Origin: CAZOIA01 sp964579675
Lineage (GTDB): Bacteria > Planctomycetota > Phycisphaerae > UBA1845 > PWPN01
DNA length: 21,741 nt
Reading direction: 5' to 3'
NCBI GenBank assembly: GCA_964579675.1
Contig: CAZOIA010000096.1
Location: 1-21,741 of the forward strand
Part shown: in pieces, positions 15,305 through 21,741 of the stretch
How positions within the stretch are numbered: position 1 is the stretch's first letter
How the letters are laid out: every line of letters begins with the position of its first letter
Translations under genes and position numbers: made by a program
The notes under the pieces: generated by a model
Databases searched by the model: none
What the model was told of the DNA's origin: nothing
The model's input: only the letters and a program-made list of their open reading frames with translations

Positions 15305-15616
15305 AGTGGCAAGCTGGTCAAGTGTAAAAGCAGTGACGTGCGAAAGTGGCAAGGTGATAAAGTGGTAAGGTGAGCAAGTGACAAAGGGGATACGTAAATG
15401 CCCGGATCGTTCAGAGGACGAGCGGAGATGCCGGGATCGCTTGAAGGACGACGGCCAACATCGGCACTGCTCAAAGAACGAGGGCGAATACAAAGGACGA
15501 GGGCGAATACCAAGATCGTTTCGCCCATTTCCGCTTTCCCACGTTCCCACGTTCCCACGTTCCCACATTCCCACTCTTCGATCTGGAGTCCATCATTCAT
15601 CACTCATCGTTCATCC
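15305..15616. repeat. island of consecutive unrelated tandem repeats
   Basis: Several short-period repeats follow one another. At 15305-15390 there are imperfect 15-16-base units of the AAGTGGCAAGGTGA kind. At 15398 and 15428 there are two imperfect 30-base units starting ATGCCCGGATCG and ATGCCGGGATCG. At 15473-15510 there are two 19-base units with one mismatch (core GACGAGGGCGAATAC). At 15538-15575 there are about 4.7 units of CCCACGTT. At 15591-15616 there are CATT/CATC-type 4-8-base repeats that contain the stop codon of the DUF4091 gene. Open frames across it are low-complexity and not credible genes. The rest of the 15085-15610 gap holds only the small-gene promoter. Confidence 0.85.
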
Positions 15617-17497
15617 TTCCACCCGAGCGCCGGTCAGCCGTTCGATCATCTCCGCCACGGCCCGGCGGCGCTCGTAGATCGGTGCCGGATCGAACGTGTA
15701 TTCCGTCATGCTCGCAGTGATCTCCGCGGGCACCTCGAGCAACGCCTTCGCTGCGGTCAGAACCTCGGCGTCTGCGCCGGCAGTATTCGCCTCGATGGCC
15801 GCAGCAAGGAGGTGCAGGCAATCCACGTCCTCGATGCCTTCGCGGAGCATCTCCCACCGGATGCTGCTGACGGGCCCTTCGAGGACCGGGCGCTCGCTGC
15901 CGGCCGCCGCAGCCTCGGGCGGATAGAGGAATCGGCCGTCACCGTTGCCCCAGTAAGCCTTCGTTCCCTTCGGCGTCGAATACCCGCTCTTGTAGCCCAT
16001 CGGGTCCTCGTACGGGTTCTGGAGTGAATCCGGGAAGGCGGCGCCGCTCGTCCAGTACGTGCTCTGCCACACGAGAATCCCCTCGATCTTCCGTTGCCAC
16101 GTTTGCCACAGCCAGACCCGAAGATCGGTGGCGGGATGGTCGATGAACAGTGTGCAGTACGGCGCTTTGGGCCCCGTGCACACGTACCACCAGAACTGCT
16201 CGCCCTTTTGGCGTCGTTTCTCAGCCGCTTCGTGGTCGTAGTGATGGGCGATCGGGCACCACAGATCGACCGCCCCGAACAGCGGCTCAACCGGCTCCTC
16301 GGTCAGCATCCGCCGGAGGCCGGGCGCGTACTTCCTGAGCCGGGCCATCCCTGCCCGCACGAAGTCGTAATCCCGCGGGGTCGGCTCATCGAACCAGTAC
16401 ACGTACGCCTTGTCCAGCCAGCCTTTCTCGCGGAGGTGCCCTTCGATCTGCCTGACCGCACTGGAGAACATCGCCTTGTACTCCGGCGAGTCGGGCCCGT
16501 GCCCGGCGATCTTCCCCTCGTGACGGGAATGGAACGTCCCGCCGCCCATACCTGGGATGCGCAGCATGAAACTGGTGATGTGCCGCCGGTTCACGGCCCG
16601 CTGCATCGCGGCGTCGAAGCAATCGAAATTGACCTCCGCCCGCGGCGGGTCGGTGTCGCTGATGAACTTGATTTGAATCGGATCGTAGGGCGTCGGGTTG
16701 TACGGGCTGATGCGATGGTCGGAGAAGCTCTGCATGTACTTGTCGCACACCACGCGCCGGTCGGCTTCGTCGCGAATGCCGTGGTACCGGTAGACGGTGC
16801 CCAGCGACAGCCCGAAGGCGCTGTGCGTACGAGGCTCCTCCGGCAGGGTGAAGTCCCACACGTGCAGTCGCAACGGGACGGACGCCGAGAAGCGCTCGGC
16901 CGACAGCGTCACGGCGCCCCTGTAGTCGCCGGCGATCGCGGTCTGTGGCACGTGCACGAGAATCCAGATCGGCTGATTCGTGCCCGCGGGTACGTCGAGC
17001 GGCTGGGTCAGCGGCGGCAACGGGTCGGGCCAATCGTCCGCCACGCCCATGGCGTCGGTGGGAACCCGCACCGCCAGGTAGTCCACGCGGAGCAGCTCAA
17101 TCTCGCTCTTCGGTATCTTCGCGCTGCCCGGGCCATCCAGATCGCCGATTGAAACCGTCAACCCGACCAACGGTCGTTCCGGTCGCACCACAAGTTGAGC
17201 CGCCTCAAAATCGTTCCGAGCCGCCTCCAGCGTGACCGTCGTACCACTGGGCCGCGGCACGGGCCGATCCCGCGACACCTTCCGCGTCGCGTCGCACCAC
17301 CATAGCTTCACCTTGTCGCCGGCTGGCAGCGACTCACCATAATCAGCGGCGTACAGCACCGACACCTGGCCCTGCCGGTTGCCCCTGGAAACCGGCTCGG
17401 GTGCGGGTAGTGTGACCGCGGTCTGAGCCCTCGCGGTCGCTTGCCCCACCGCTGCCGTCAACATCATCCCCAAGCTGATCGAAAACCTGACGCCCAT
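15611..17497 (-). CDS. secreted DUF4091 glycoside-hydrolase-like protein
   Basis: The 628-residue protein begins with a signal peptide (MGVRFSISLGMMLTAAVGQ, cleavage near ATARAQ). A beta-rich N-terminal half (about 30-230) includes TVTLEAARNDFEAAQLVVRP and a strand-rich region VPLRLHVWDFTLPEEPRTH. A TIM-barrel-like half follows with YVYWFDEPTPRDYDF (the FDEP acidic residues near 368-370), VDLWCPIAHHYD, FWWYVC and ILVWQSTYW, ending in REGIEDVDCLHLL. These features are those of DUF4091 proteins, which are thought to be glycosidases without assigned substrate. ATG 17495-17497 is chosen for the GAAGGAG just upstream and the signal peptide; the frame is open to 17632 without these. The stop lies inside a short-repeat tract. 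Confidence 0.9.
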   Translation of the reverse strand: MGVRFSISLGMMLTAAVGQATARAQTAVTLPAPEPVSRGNRQGQVSVLYAADYGESLPAGDKVKLWWCDATRKVSRDRPVPRPSGTTVTLEAARNDFEAAQLVVRPERPLVGLTVSIGDLDGPGSAKIPKSEIELLRVDYLAVRVPTDAMGVADDWPDPLPPLTQPLDVPAGTNQPIWILVHVPQTAIAGDYRGAVTLSAERFSASVPLRLHVWDFTLPEEPRTHSAFGLSLGTVYRYHGIRDEADRRVVCDKYMQSFSDHRISPYNPTPYDPIQIKFISDTDPPRAEVNFDCFDAAMQRAVNRRHITSFMLRIPGMGGGTFHSRHEGKIAGHGPDSPEYKAMFSSAVRQIEGHLREKGWLDKAYVYWFDEPTPRDYDFVRAGMARLRKYAPGLRRMLTEEPVEPLFGAVDLWCPIAHHYDHEAAEKRRQKGEQFWWYVCTGPKAPYCTLFIDHPATDLRVWLWQTWQRKIEGILVWQSTYWTSGAAFPDSLQNPYEDPMGYKSGYSTPKGTKAYWGNGDGRFLYPPEAAAAGSERPVLEGPVSSIRWEMLREGIEDVDCLHLLAAAIEANTAGADAEVLTAAKALLEVPAEITASMTEYTFDPAPIYERRRAVAEMIERLTGARVEG

Positions 17498-17594
17498 GAG
17501 CAACTCCTTCGCGTGCTGAGATGAACGCGGCACACCTCCGAGCAGCGACATCCACGTCCTCAACCGGGTCGCTGCCCACCGGCGGAACTCGCAG

Positions 17595-17603
17595 ATCATA
17601 CCA
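17595..17603 (-). promoter_or_regulatory. extended -10 element upstream of the DUF4091 gene
   Basis: On the minus strand the sequence reads TGGTATGAT, an extended -10 (TGnTATAAT-like), about 98 bases before the ATG. No matching -35 is evident. Confidence 0.35.
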
Positions 17604-17725
17604 TAGCGCCGCCGGACTTGCTTCCCAACCACCTTGAAGCGGCCCGTTGCACCGATGCGCCAGGGCGACTACGCTGTTTGCTGAGAATGCCCGGAGTCAT
17701 TGCGAAGCGCCGCTCTTGTGATCGG

Positions 17726-17756
17726 AAGGCCGCGCGGGCTGAAGCCCGCGGCTCGT
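17726..17756 (-). repeat. palindromic dispersed repeat, copy A
   Basis: Perfect 8-base arms CGCGGGCT (17733-17740) and AGCCCGCG (17743-17750) flank a 2-base centre. Read on the minus strand (GAGCCGCGGGCTTCAGCC...GCGCGGCCTT) it matches copy B at 20254-20282, with few substitutions and one base missing in the loop. Confidence 0.85.
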
Positions 17757-17817
17757 CCTTGGCGCGTAATCGCGCACGGTTGTTTAGACCGCGCGTGAAG
17801 TCAGGGGACGCAGTCAA

Positions 17818-18822
17818 GTGACGCCTCGCGAGACAGTCCTGGCCGCCTTCCGGTTCGAGGAGACCGACGTTGTTCCCTACTGGCTGCAGTGGGACCCGGC
17901 CCTGGAGCCGGGCTTGGATGAGTACTACGGCTCGGCGTCCTGGCGCGACGGGATCGTGCAATACGTGATCGGAAAGCACGTCGGGCACATTACCGAGCCG
18001 CTCGGCGACGGGCGGGACCGCGACGCCTTCGGCACGGTCGTCAGGACCGGCAACATCCTTCACGTCGAAGAACCCGTCCTCCCCGAGCCGACCCTTCAGG
18101 GTTATCGCTGGCCCGAGCCCCAGGACCTCGTCGATTGGGAAGAGCTTGCACGGGCTTACTCCGAGCAACCGGCCAGTTTCCGGCTCTGCGGGATGGCGAT
18201 GGGGCTCTTCGAGCGCGCCTGGCTGATGCGGGGATTCGAGAACATCCTGGTCGATGTACTGCTGAATCCTGAATTCGTGGAGGAACTGCTGGATGGAATC
18301 CTGGATATCCATCTGAGAATGATGGACTTGATCGCAGCCCGGGTCCCGATCGATGCTTACTTCGGCGGGGACGACTGGTGCGACCAACGAACGGTTCTGA
18401 TGGGGATCCGCCACTGGCGCAGGTTTTTCAAGCCGCGCCTGGCCCGGATGATCGCCCACTGCCACGAGTTGGGATTGCCGTACGTGCTGCATTCCTGCGG
18501 GAACGTGTCCCCCCTGGTGGACGACCTGATAGAAGTGGGCCTGGACGGCCTGGAATCACTTCAGTCCGAGGCGACGAACGTGTATAAAGTCAAACGCAAG
18601 GCGGCGGGCAGCCTTGTGCTGATCGGGGGGATGGGCGTGCAGCGCATCATTCCGTTCGGAACGGCCGAGGAGGTCCGGGCCGAGACGGAGCGTTTGATCG
18701 CCGAGCTGGGTCGCGGCGGCGGCTACGTGCTCGCGCCGTCTAAGCCGCTCCCGCCGGAAACGCCGATCGCTAACGCCGTCGCCTTCATCGAGACCGCCCG
18801 CCAGGAAAGGACACAAGCATAG
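17818..18822 (+). CDS. URO-D family protein, second paralogue (terminal zinc Cys absent)
   Basis: The 334-residue URO-D-fold protein begins TPRETVLAAFRFEETDVVPY, the usual family start. The HxC motif is present as YVLHSCGNVSPLVDDL (H225, C227). At the place of the terminal zinc Cys it reads GGGYVLAPSKPLPPETP, with Ser instead of Cys, as in many uncharacterised members of this family. It may therefore bind metal differently or not act as a corrinoid methyltransferase. The start is GTG with AGGGGA about 10 bases upstream. It is transcribed toward the fucosidase gene, 216 bases away. It is unrelated at close level to the 395-residue paralogue at 13694. Confidence 0.85.
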   Translation: MTPRETVLAAFRFEETDVVPYWLQWDPALEPGLDEYYGSASWRDGIVQYVIGKHVGHITEPLGDGRDRDAFGTVVRTGNILHVEEPVLPEPTLQGYRWPEPQDLVDWEELARAYSEQPASFRLCGMAMGLFERAWLMRGFENILVDVLLNPEFVEELLDGILDIHLRMMDLIAARVPIDAYFGGDDWCDQRTVLMGIRHWRRFFKPRLARMIAHCHELGLPYVLHSCGNVSPLVDDLIEVGLDGLESLQSEATNVYKVKRKAAGSLVLIGGMGVQRIIPFGTAEEVRAETERLIAELGRGGGYVLAPSKPLPPETPIANAVAFIETARQERTQA

Positions 18823-18918
18823 GGAAACGGGCGGACAGAGAGCGTGAGAGGAGGAGACGGGGAAAGGCGGGAGATAGAGAGACCGAGGCATAGAGAGATA
18901 CGGAGAAAGGGAGATCGA
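18821..18918 (+). repeat. purine-rich GAGA-type low-complexity tract
   Basis: About 83 percent of 98 bases on the plus strand are A or G, with repeated AGAGAG and GGAGA words. It starts at the stop of the URO-D gene and ends about 120 bases before the fucosidase start. No open frame of interest is present. Confidence 0.7.
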
Positions 18919-19038
18919 CCGCGCCCCAGCGTTTAGCCGCGACCCGAAGGGGAGCGCGTGTCTTCTCCGCATCTCTGGGTTTTCGCAGATAATGATCTCA
19001 ACGGCAAACGCCCCCGTCCCGGGGTCATGGAGCGTATC

Positions 19039-20175
19039 ATGAAAGACAGTGAACTCTCAAGACGTGACTTGTTGGCCCAGACCGCCCAGGGTGCAGTTGC
19101 TGCTTCCGCGACCAGTGGCGCAAAGAGCGTGTCAGCGGCTTCCGCGCCCGCCGACGGCAAGACCGATCGCGGGCATCAACGACTGTCACTCGACCAGCTC
19201 CGCGGGTGGGAATCGCTCGGTTACGGAATGTTCATCCACTTCGGGATGAGCACGTTCGTCGAAGAAGAACTGCCCGACGGGAAGGCCCCCGCCAGCACCT
19301 ACGCCCCGGACCGTCTCGACGTCGATCAGTGGATCGCCGTCGCCCGCGACGCCGGCATGAACTACGCGGTCCTGAGCGCCAAACACACCGCCGGCCACTG
19401 CCTCTGGCCCAGCAAACATACCAGTTGCACCGTGGCCCACAGCACCAACCGAACCGACGTCTGCGAGAAGTTCGTCGAAGCCTGCCGGAAACGCGGTGTA
19501 AAGCCCGGCTTCTACTACTGCTCGTGGGATAACCACCACCGCTTCGGAAGCCGAACCCCATCGGACCCCGATGTCGGGTGGTGCTCGGGCGGATACAACT
19601 TCGCCGAGATGGAAGGCGAAACCCACGCCGATCCGAAAGCCAAGCTGCCCGCCTTCATCAGCTCGCTCTATCAAAGCTTCCAGACGGCCCAGGTCACCGA
19701 GCTCCTGACGCAATACGGCCCGATCGCCGAGACCTGGATCGACATCCCCGGCATTCTGGGAAGAGGATACCGAACGTTCCTCTACGAGTACATCGCCACG
19801 CTCCAACCCGAGACCGTCATCATGATGAACAGCGGTATCGGTACGGGCGAGCAATACAACGTTGATTACGCGTGGCCTTCCGATCTCATTGCCATCGAAC
19901 GTCGGCTCCCCCCGCCCTGTGGATACCAGAAGTGGCGCACGATTGAGGGCAAGCAGTATTACCTGCCGGGGGAAGTCTGCGACCCGATAGGCAAGCAATG
20001 GTTCTACGTCCCCGGCGACGACGCCCGCGGCGATGACGAGTTGCTCAAGCAGTTTCAGATTTGCCGGGAACGAGGTGTCAATTTCCTCCTCGACGTCCCG
20101 CCCGACAAGCACGGCCTCATCCCCGACAACTACGTCCAGGCCCTGATCCGTCTCCGTAAGAATGCCAACACCTGA
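19039..20175 (+). CDS. Tat-exported GH29-like alpha-L-fucosidase
   Basis: The 378-residue protein is predicted to cleave alpha-L-fucosides outside the cytoplasm. A twin-arginine signal is visible (ELSRRDLLAQTAQGAVAASA). GH29 landmarks follow in order: YGMFIHFGMSTF, a strand AVLSAKHTAGHCLWPSKHTS, then GVKPGFYYCSWDNHH, and YGPIAETWIDIPG with D235 as the likely nucleophile. The end, INFLLDVPPDKHG-like (VNFLLDVPPDKHGLIPD), is the usual GH29 close of the barrel. The KHHDGF motif of most members is KHTAGH here, so the fucose pocket is altered. ATG 19039 is chosen for GGAG 6 bases upstream and the Tat signal; in-frame starts at 18958 and 19027 exist. No C-terminal carbohydrate-binding domain is present. 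Confidence 0.88.
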   Translation: MKDSELSRRDLLAQTAQGAVAASATSGAKSVSAASAPADGKTDRGHQRLSLDQLRGWESLGYGMFIHFGMSTFVEEELPDGKAPASTYAPDRLDVDQWIAVARDAGMNYAVLSAKHTAGHCLWPSKHTSCTVAHSTNRTDVCEKFVEACRKRGVKPGFYYCSWDNHHRFGSRTPSDPDVGWCSGGYNFAEMEGETHADPKAKLPAFISSLYQSFQTAQVTELLTQYGPIAETWIDIPGILGRGYRTFLYEYIATLQPETVIMMNSGIGTGEQYNVDYAWPSDLIAIERRLPPPCGYQKWRTIEGKQYYLPGEVCDPIGKQWFYVPGDDARGDDELLKQFQICRERGVNFLLDVPPDKHGLIPDNYVQALIRLRKNANT

Positions 20176-20250
20176 CAGCCCGAAAAAGGGACGTCCTACT
20201 TCTTGCTGGGGCGGCGTACGTTGATCGACTCGCGAGTCAGACGGACAGTA

Positions 20251-20282
20251 AGGAGCCGCAGGCTTGAAGCCTGCGCGGCCTT
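20251..20282 (+). repeat. palindromic dispersed repeat, copy B
   Basis: GCAGGCTT (20258-20265) and AAGCCTGC (20267-20274) form arms around one central base, inside GAGCCGC...GCGCGGCCTT. It matches the reverse complement of 17726-17756. A degenerate relative, AGGCTTCAAAGCCT, occurs at 21593-21606. Confidence 0.85.
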
Positions 20283-20299
20283 GCGGCTTCCTGGCCCAA

Positions 20300-20353
20300 C
20301 CCTTTGTCAATCCGCGCCTTGCGCGACGCTGCCACGCTGCGGGTTGACAAGGG
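20300..20353 (+). repeat. imperfect inverted repeat with a 15-bp stem
   Basis: CCCTTTGTCAATCCGC (20300-20315) pairs with GCGGGTTGACAAGGG (20339-20353), with one bulged base and one G-U pair, around a 23-base loop. It contains TGTCAA/TTGACA ends. No U-run follows, so a Rho-independent terminator is not supported; a small mobile or dispersed element is possible. Confidence 0.7.
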
Positions 20354-20540
20354 CCCGCCATTGACCTAGGAGTATGCGTCAACATTGAGACAGCCCGGTT
20401 CACGTTTACGAGTCGAGGCACGTCCAATAGTCTCCGCGGGGGAGAGCGTTGCAGGTTCTCCAAGTACAGTTTGGGCGCAATCCGGCCGGGACGACGGACG
20501 ATAGCGTTTACTGAGACTGGTTGGAGGAGGATTGGACAGC

Positions 20541-21593
20541 GTGAGAAAGTCGGCCACCGGTCCGTGCGTTGTCGCCCTATTGGCTGTGGTGACGGTACCC
20601 GCGTTGACGCAGACCATCGCGATTCTGAACCGGGATTCCCAGGTGATCACCAGCAAGCGTTCCGGCGATGCCTGCAATGATCCGGACGGTCTCCACGGTC
20701 TACTCGCGCATCGAGACACCGTGCCGAACCTGCTGACCAACCCCGGATTCGAGGAAGGCAATAACGACTGGGACAGCATACCTGGCCGCGATTTGCCCGT
20801 GACGTTCGTGATCGGCGACAGCGAGCCAAGAACGGGTAGCGGCTTCGCCGGGGCGCTAGGCTGCTTGACCAAGACTGAGCGGGGAGCATCCCAGACCGTG
20901 AGCGTGGATGACGCGAACATGTGCGGGCCCGGTGAATACGACCTGACGCTGTCCGGCTGGCTATGGGTTCACTATGCGAACGTGACCAACCCGTCTTACG
21001 AAAGCTGCGTGGAACTGCAACTCTGGGTCGATGGCGAGGATCAAACGGGTACTCGCCTGAGCTCGCTCGACCACCCGGACCCGCCTGTGGGGACCAAAGC
21101 GAACGGCTCCTACTACACTTACCACGTTACTGCATGGTCAGGAACAGTCAACACCTCGGTCGAGGCGAGATTACTCCTCACCGCTGACGGCAGAGACGGC
21201 AGGAGCGGCGTGCCTATACCTAACTGGGGTGTTGTCTTAGGGGATGACCTCTGGCTCACCGCGCATTTCCGGGTCTGCCCTCACGATCCGGTCTTCGACT
21301 TCGACGACGACGGCGACGTGGACCAGGACAACTTCGGGGTCATGCAGGCGTGCATCAGCGGCCCGGGGAGCGGGCTGCGGCCCGGCGCGGATTGCGCTTG
21401 TGCCGACTGGGACGACGACCTCGACGTTGATGACGCAGATCTGGAGGCGTTCGACGCCTGCGCCAGTGGTCCGGCGATCACGGCCGATCCCACCTGTGAT
21501 GATCCTGAGGCGGACCGCCTTCTCATGGTCTGCAATTTGACAGAAACCTTGTCGACAAACATGCTCGCAAAGCGCGCTCATGTCTCGCCGTAA
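20541..21593 (+). CDS. secreted protein with EF-hand/dockerin-like C-terminal loops
   Basis: The 350-residue exported protein has a signal peptide (MRKSATGPCVVALLAVVTVPALT), then a beta-rich domain with LLTNPGFEEGNNDWD, typical of carbohydrate-binding jelly-roll modules of planctomycete secreted proteins. Next come two calcium-binding-type loops: DFDDDGDVDQDNFGVMQACI near residue 253 and DWDDDLDVDDADLEAFDACA about 40 residues later, each followed by SGP. Paired loops of this kind are frequent at the C-terminus of Phycisphaerae exported proteins. The second loop has Leu at the usual Gly position. GTG 20541 is preferred over TTG 20532 because GGAGGAGG (20523-20530) is correctly spaced only for it. 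The 30-residue tail after the second loop is unusual. Function unknown. Confidence 0.8.
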   Translation: MRKSATGPCVVALLAVVTVPALTQTIAILNRDSQVITSKRSGDACNDPDGLHGLLAHRDTVPNLLTNPGFEEGNNDWDSIPGRDLPVTFVIGDSEPRTGSGFAGALGCLTKTERGASQTVSVDDANMCGPGEYDLTLSGWLWVHYANVTNPSYESCVELQLWVDGEDQTGTRLSSLDHPDPPVGTKANGSYYTYHVTAWSGTVNTSVEARLLLTADGRDGRSGVPIPNWGVVLGDDLWLTAHFRVCPHDPVFDFDDDGDVDQDNFGVMQACISGPGSGLRPGADCACADWDDDLDVDDADLEAFDACASGPAITADPTCDDPEADRLLMVCNLTETLSTNMLAKRAHVSP

Positions 21594-21606
21594 GGCTTCA
21601 AAGCCT
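21593..21606 (+). repeat. degenerate palindrome after the EF-hand gene
   Basis: AGGCTTCAAAGCCT begins at the last base of the stop codon. It resembles the core of the copy A/B palindromes and could also act as a weak transcription stop. Confidence 0.45.
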
Positions 21607-21687
21607 GCTGCTTTCGCCCGCGGAAGTCGATGACCCGATGTCAGCACGCGCGGTTCGTTCCCCGTGGCCGGCGTGCCCGGTCCGGAT

Positions 21688-21741
21688 CGGGTGCGTGACA
21701 GTTCCGGCGGGGACCTTCGGGCGGAGAAGGGGACGGCACCT
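21688..21741 (-). repeat. 54-bp dispersed repeat, inverted copy, cut by the window edge
   Basis: This is the exact reverse complement of 2404-2457. It begins CGGGTGCGTGACAGTTCCGG and runs to the last base, so its full length is unknown. Confidence 0.95.

Larger units (their letters stand above)
17498..17817. other. divergent intergenic region between DUF4091 and URO-D genes
   Basis: It contains an extended -10 motif for the DUF4091 gene and a palindromic dispersed repeat at 17726-17756. Apart from these I see no gene or RNA. Confidence 0.6.
20176..20540. other. intergenic region with palindromic repeat and long hairpin
   Basis: The 365-base gap contains the copy B palindrome and a 15-bp-stem hairpin, each listed separately. 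No gene is seen. A GGAGGAGG Shine-Dalgarno sequence for the next gene is at 20523-20530. Confidence 0.65.

Noticed and set aside
15538..15575. CCCACGTT array as a CRISPR or iteron origin
   Set aside because: Unit of 8 bases with no spacers excludes CRISPR; no replication initiator gene nearby.
15241..15677. Open frames with repeated SHVPTFP or WERGNVGTWE words
   Set aside because: Products of the tandem-repeat island on both strands, not genes.
20300..20353. Rho-independent terminator of the fucosidase gene
   Set aside because: Stem begins 125 bases after the stop, has a long loop and lacks a T-run.
19186..20463. 425-residue open frame antisense to the fucosidase
   Set aside because: Overlaps a clear GH29-like gene; no recognisable motif.

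Overview
The window is high-GC bacterial DNA that most likely comes from a planctomycete, probably of the Phycisphaerae type. This is inferred from content, since no rRNA is present. The supporting signs are secreted proteins of typical planctomycete families (DUF1080, DUF4091, a Tat-exported GH29 fucosidase), a secreted protein ending in paired Asp-rich EF-hand/dockerin-like loops with ACISGP/ACASGP spacers, a C-terminal 'NGRWPTSLDEL ... DPFTGG ... NGVDDGG' module, and dispersed GC-rich non-coding repeats between genes.

Layout. 1-663 (-) is the N-terminal half of recA, cut by the window edge. 880-2085 (-) is a secreted DUF1080 protein. 2191-2490 is a mosaic of dispersed repeats; a 54-bp piece of it returns in inverted orientation at the right edge (21688-21741). 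2677-2991 (+) is rplU with a GTG start. 3031-5589 (-) is a secreted chimera of a sialidase-like propeller and a planctomycete helical module. 5699-6454 (-) is a ComF-type phosphoribosyltransferase. 6787-11329 (+) is a tightly overlapping RND efflux operon (membrane fusion lipoprotein, HAE1-type pump, small PII-like protein), followed by an RlmI-like methyltransferase at 11355-12380.

12496-14881 (+) is a three-gene set: a corrinoid (B12) protein, a secreted chagasin-type protease inhibitor, and a zinc-site URO-D/MtaA-like methyltransferase. 14890-15084 (-) is a small ribbon-helix-helix-like protein. 15305-15616 is an island of several unrelated tandem repeats. 15611-17497 (-) is a secreted DUF4091 glycosidase-like protein. 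17818-18822 (+) is a second URO-D-family protein that lacks the terminal zinc cysteine. 19039-20175 (+) is a Tat-exported GH29-like fucosidase with altered active-site residues. 20541-21593 (+) is a secreted EF-hand/dockerin-like protein.

How it may fit together. Housekeeping genes (recA, rplU, comF, rRNA methyltransferase) are interspersed with secreted polysaccharide-related proteins, as is common in planctomycetes. The most system-like segment is 12.5-20.2 kb. It combines corrinoid methyl-transfer parts with predicted glycan-acting enzymes, and could handle O-methylated glycans or other methylated compounds. That is inference: no substrate-specific MtaB-type methyltransferase and no corrinoid reductive activator are visible. 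I saw no tRNA, rRNA, CRISPR array, transposase or phage gene.
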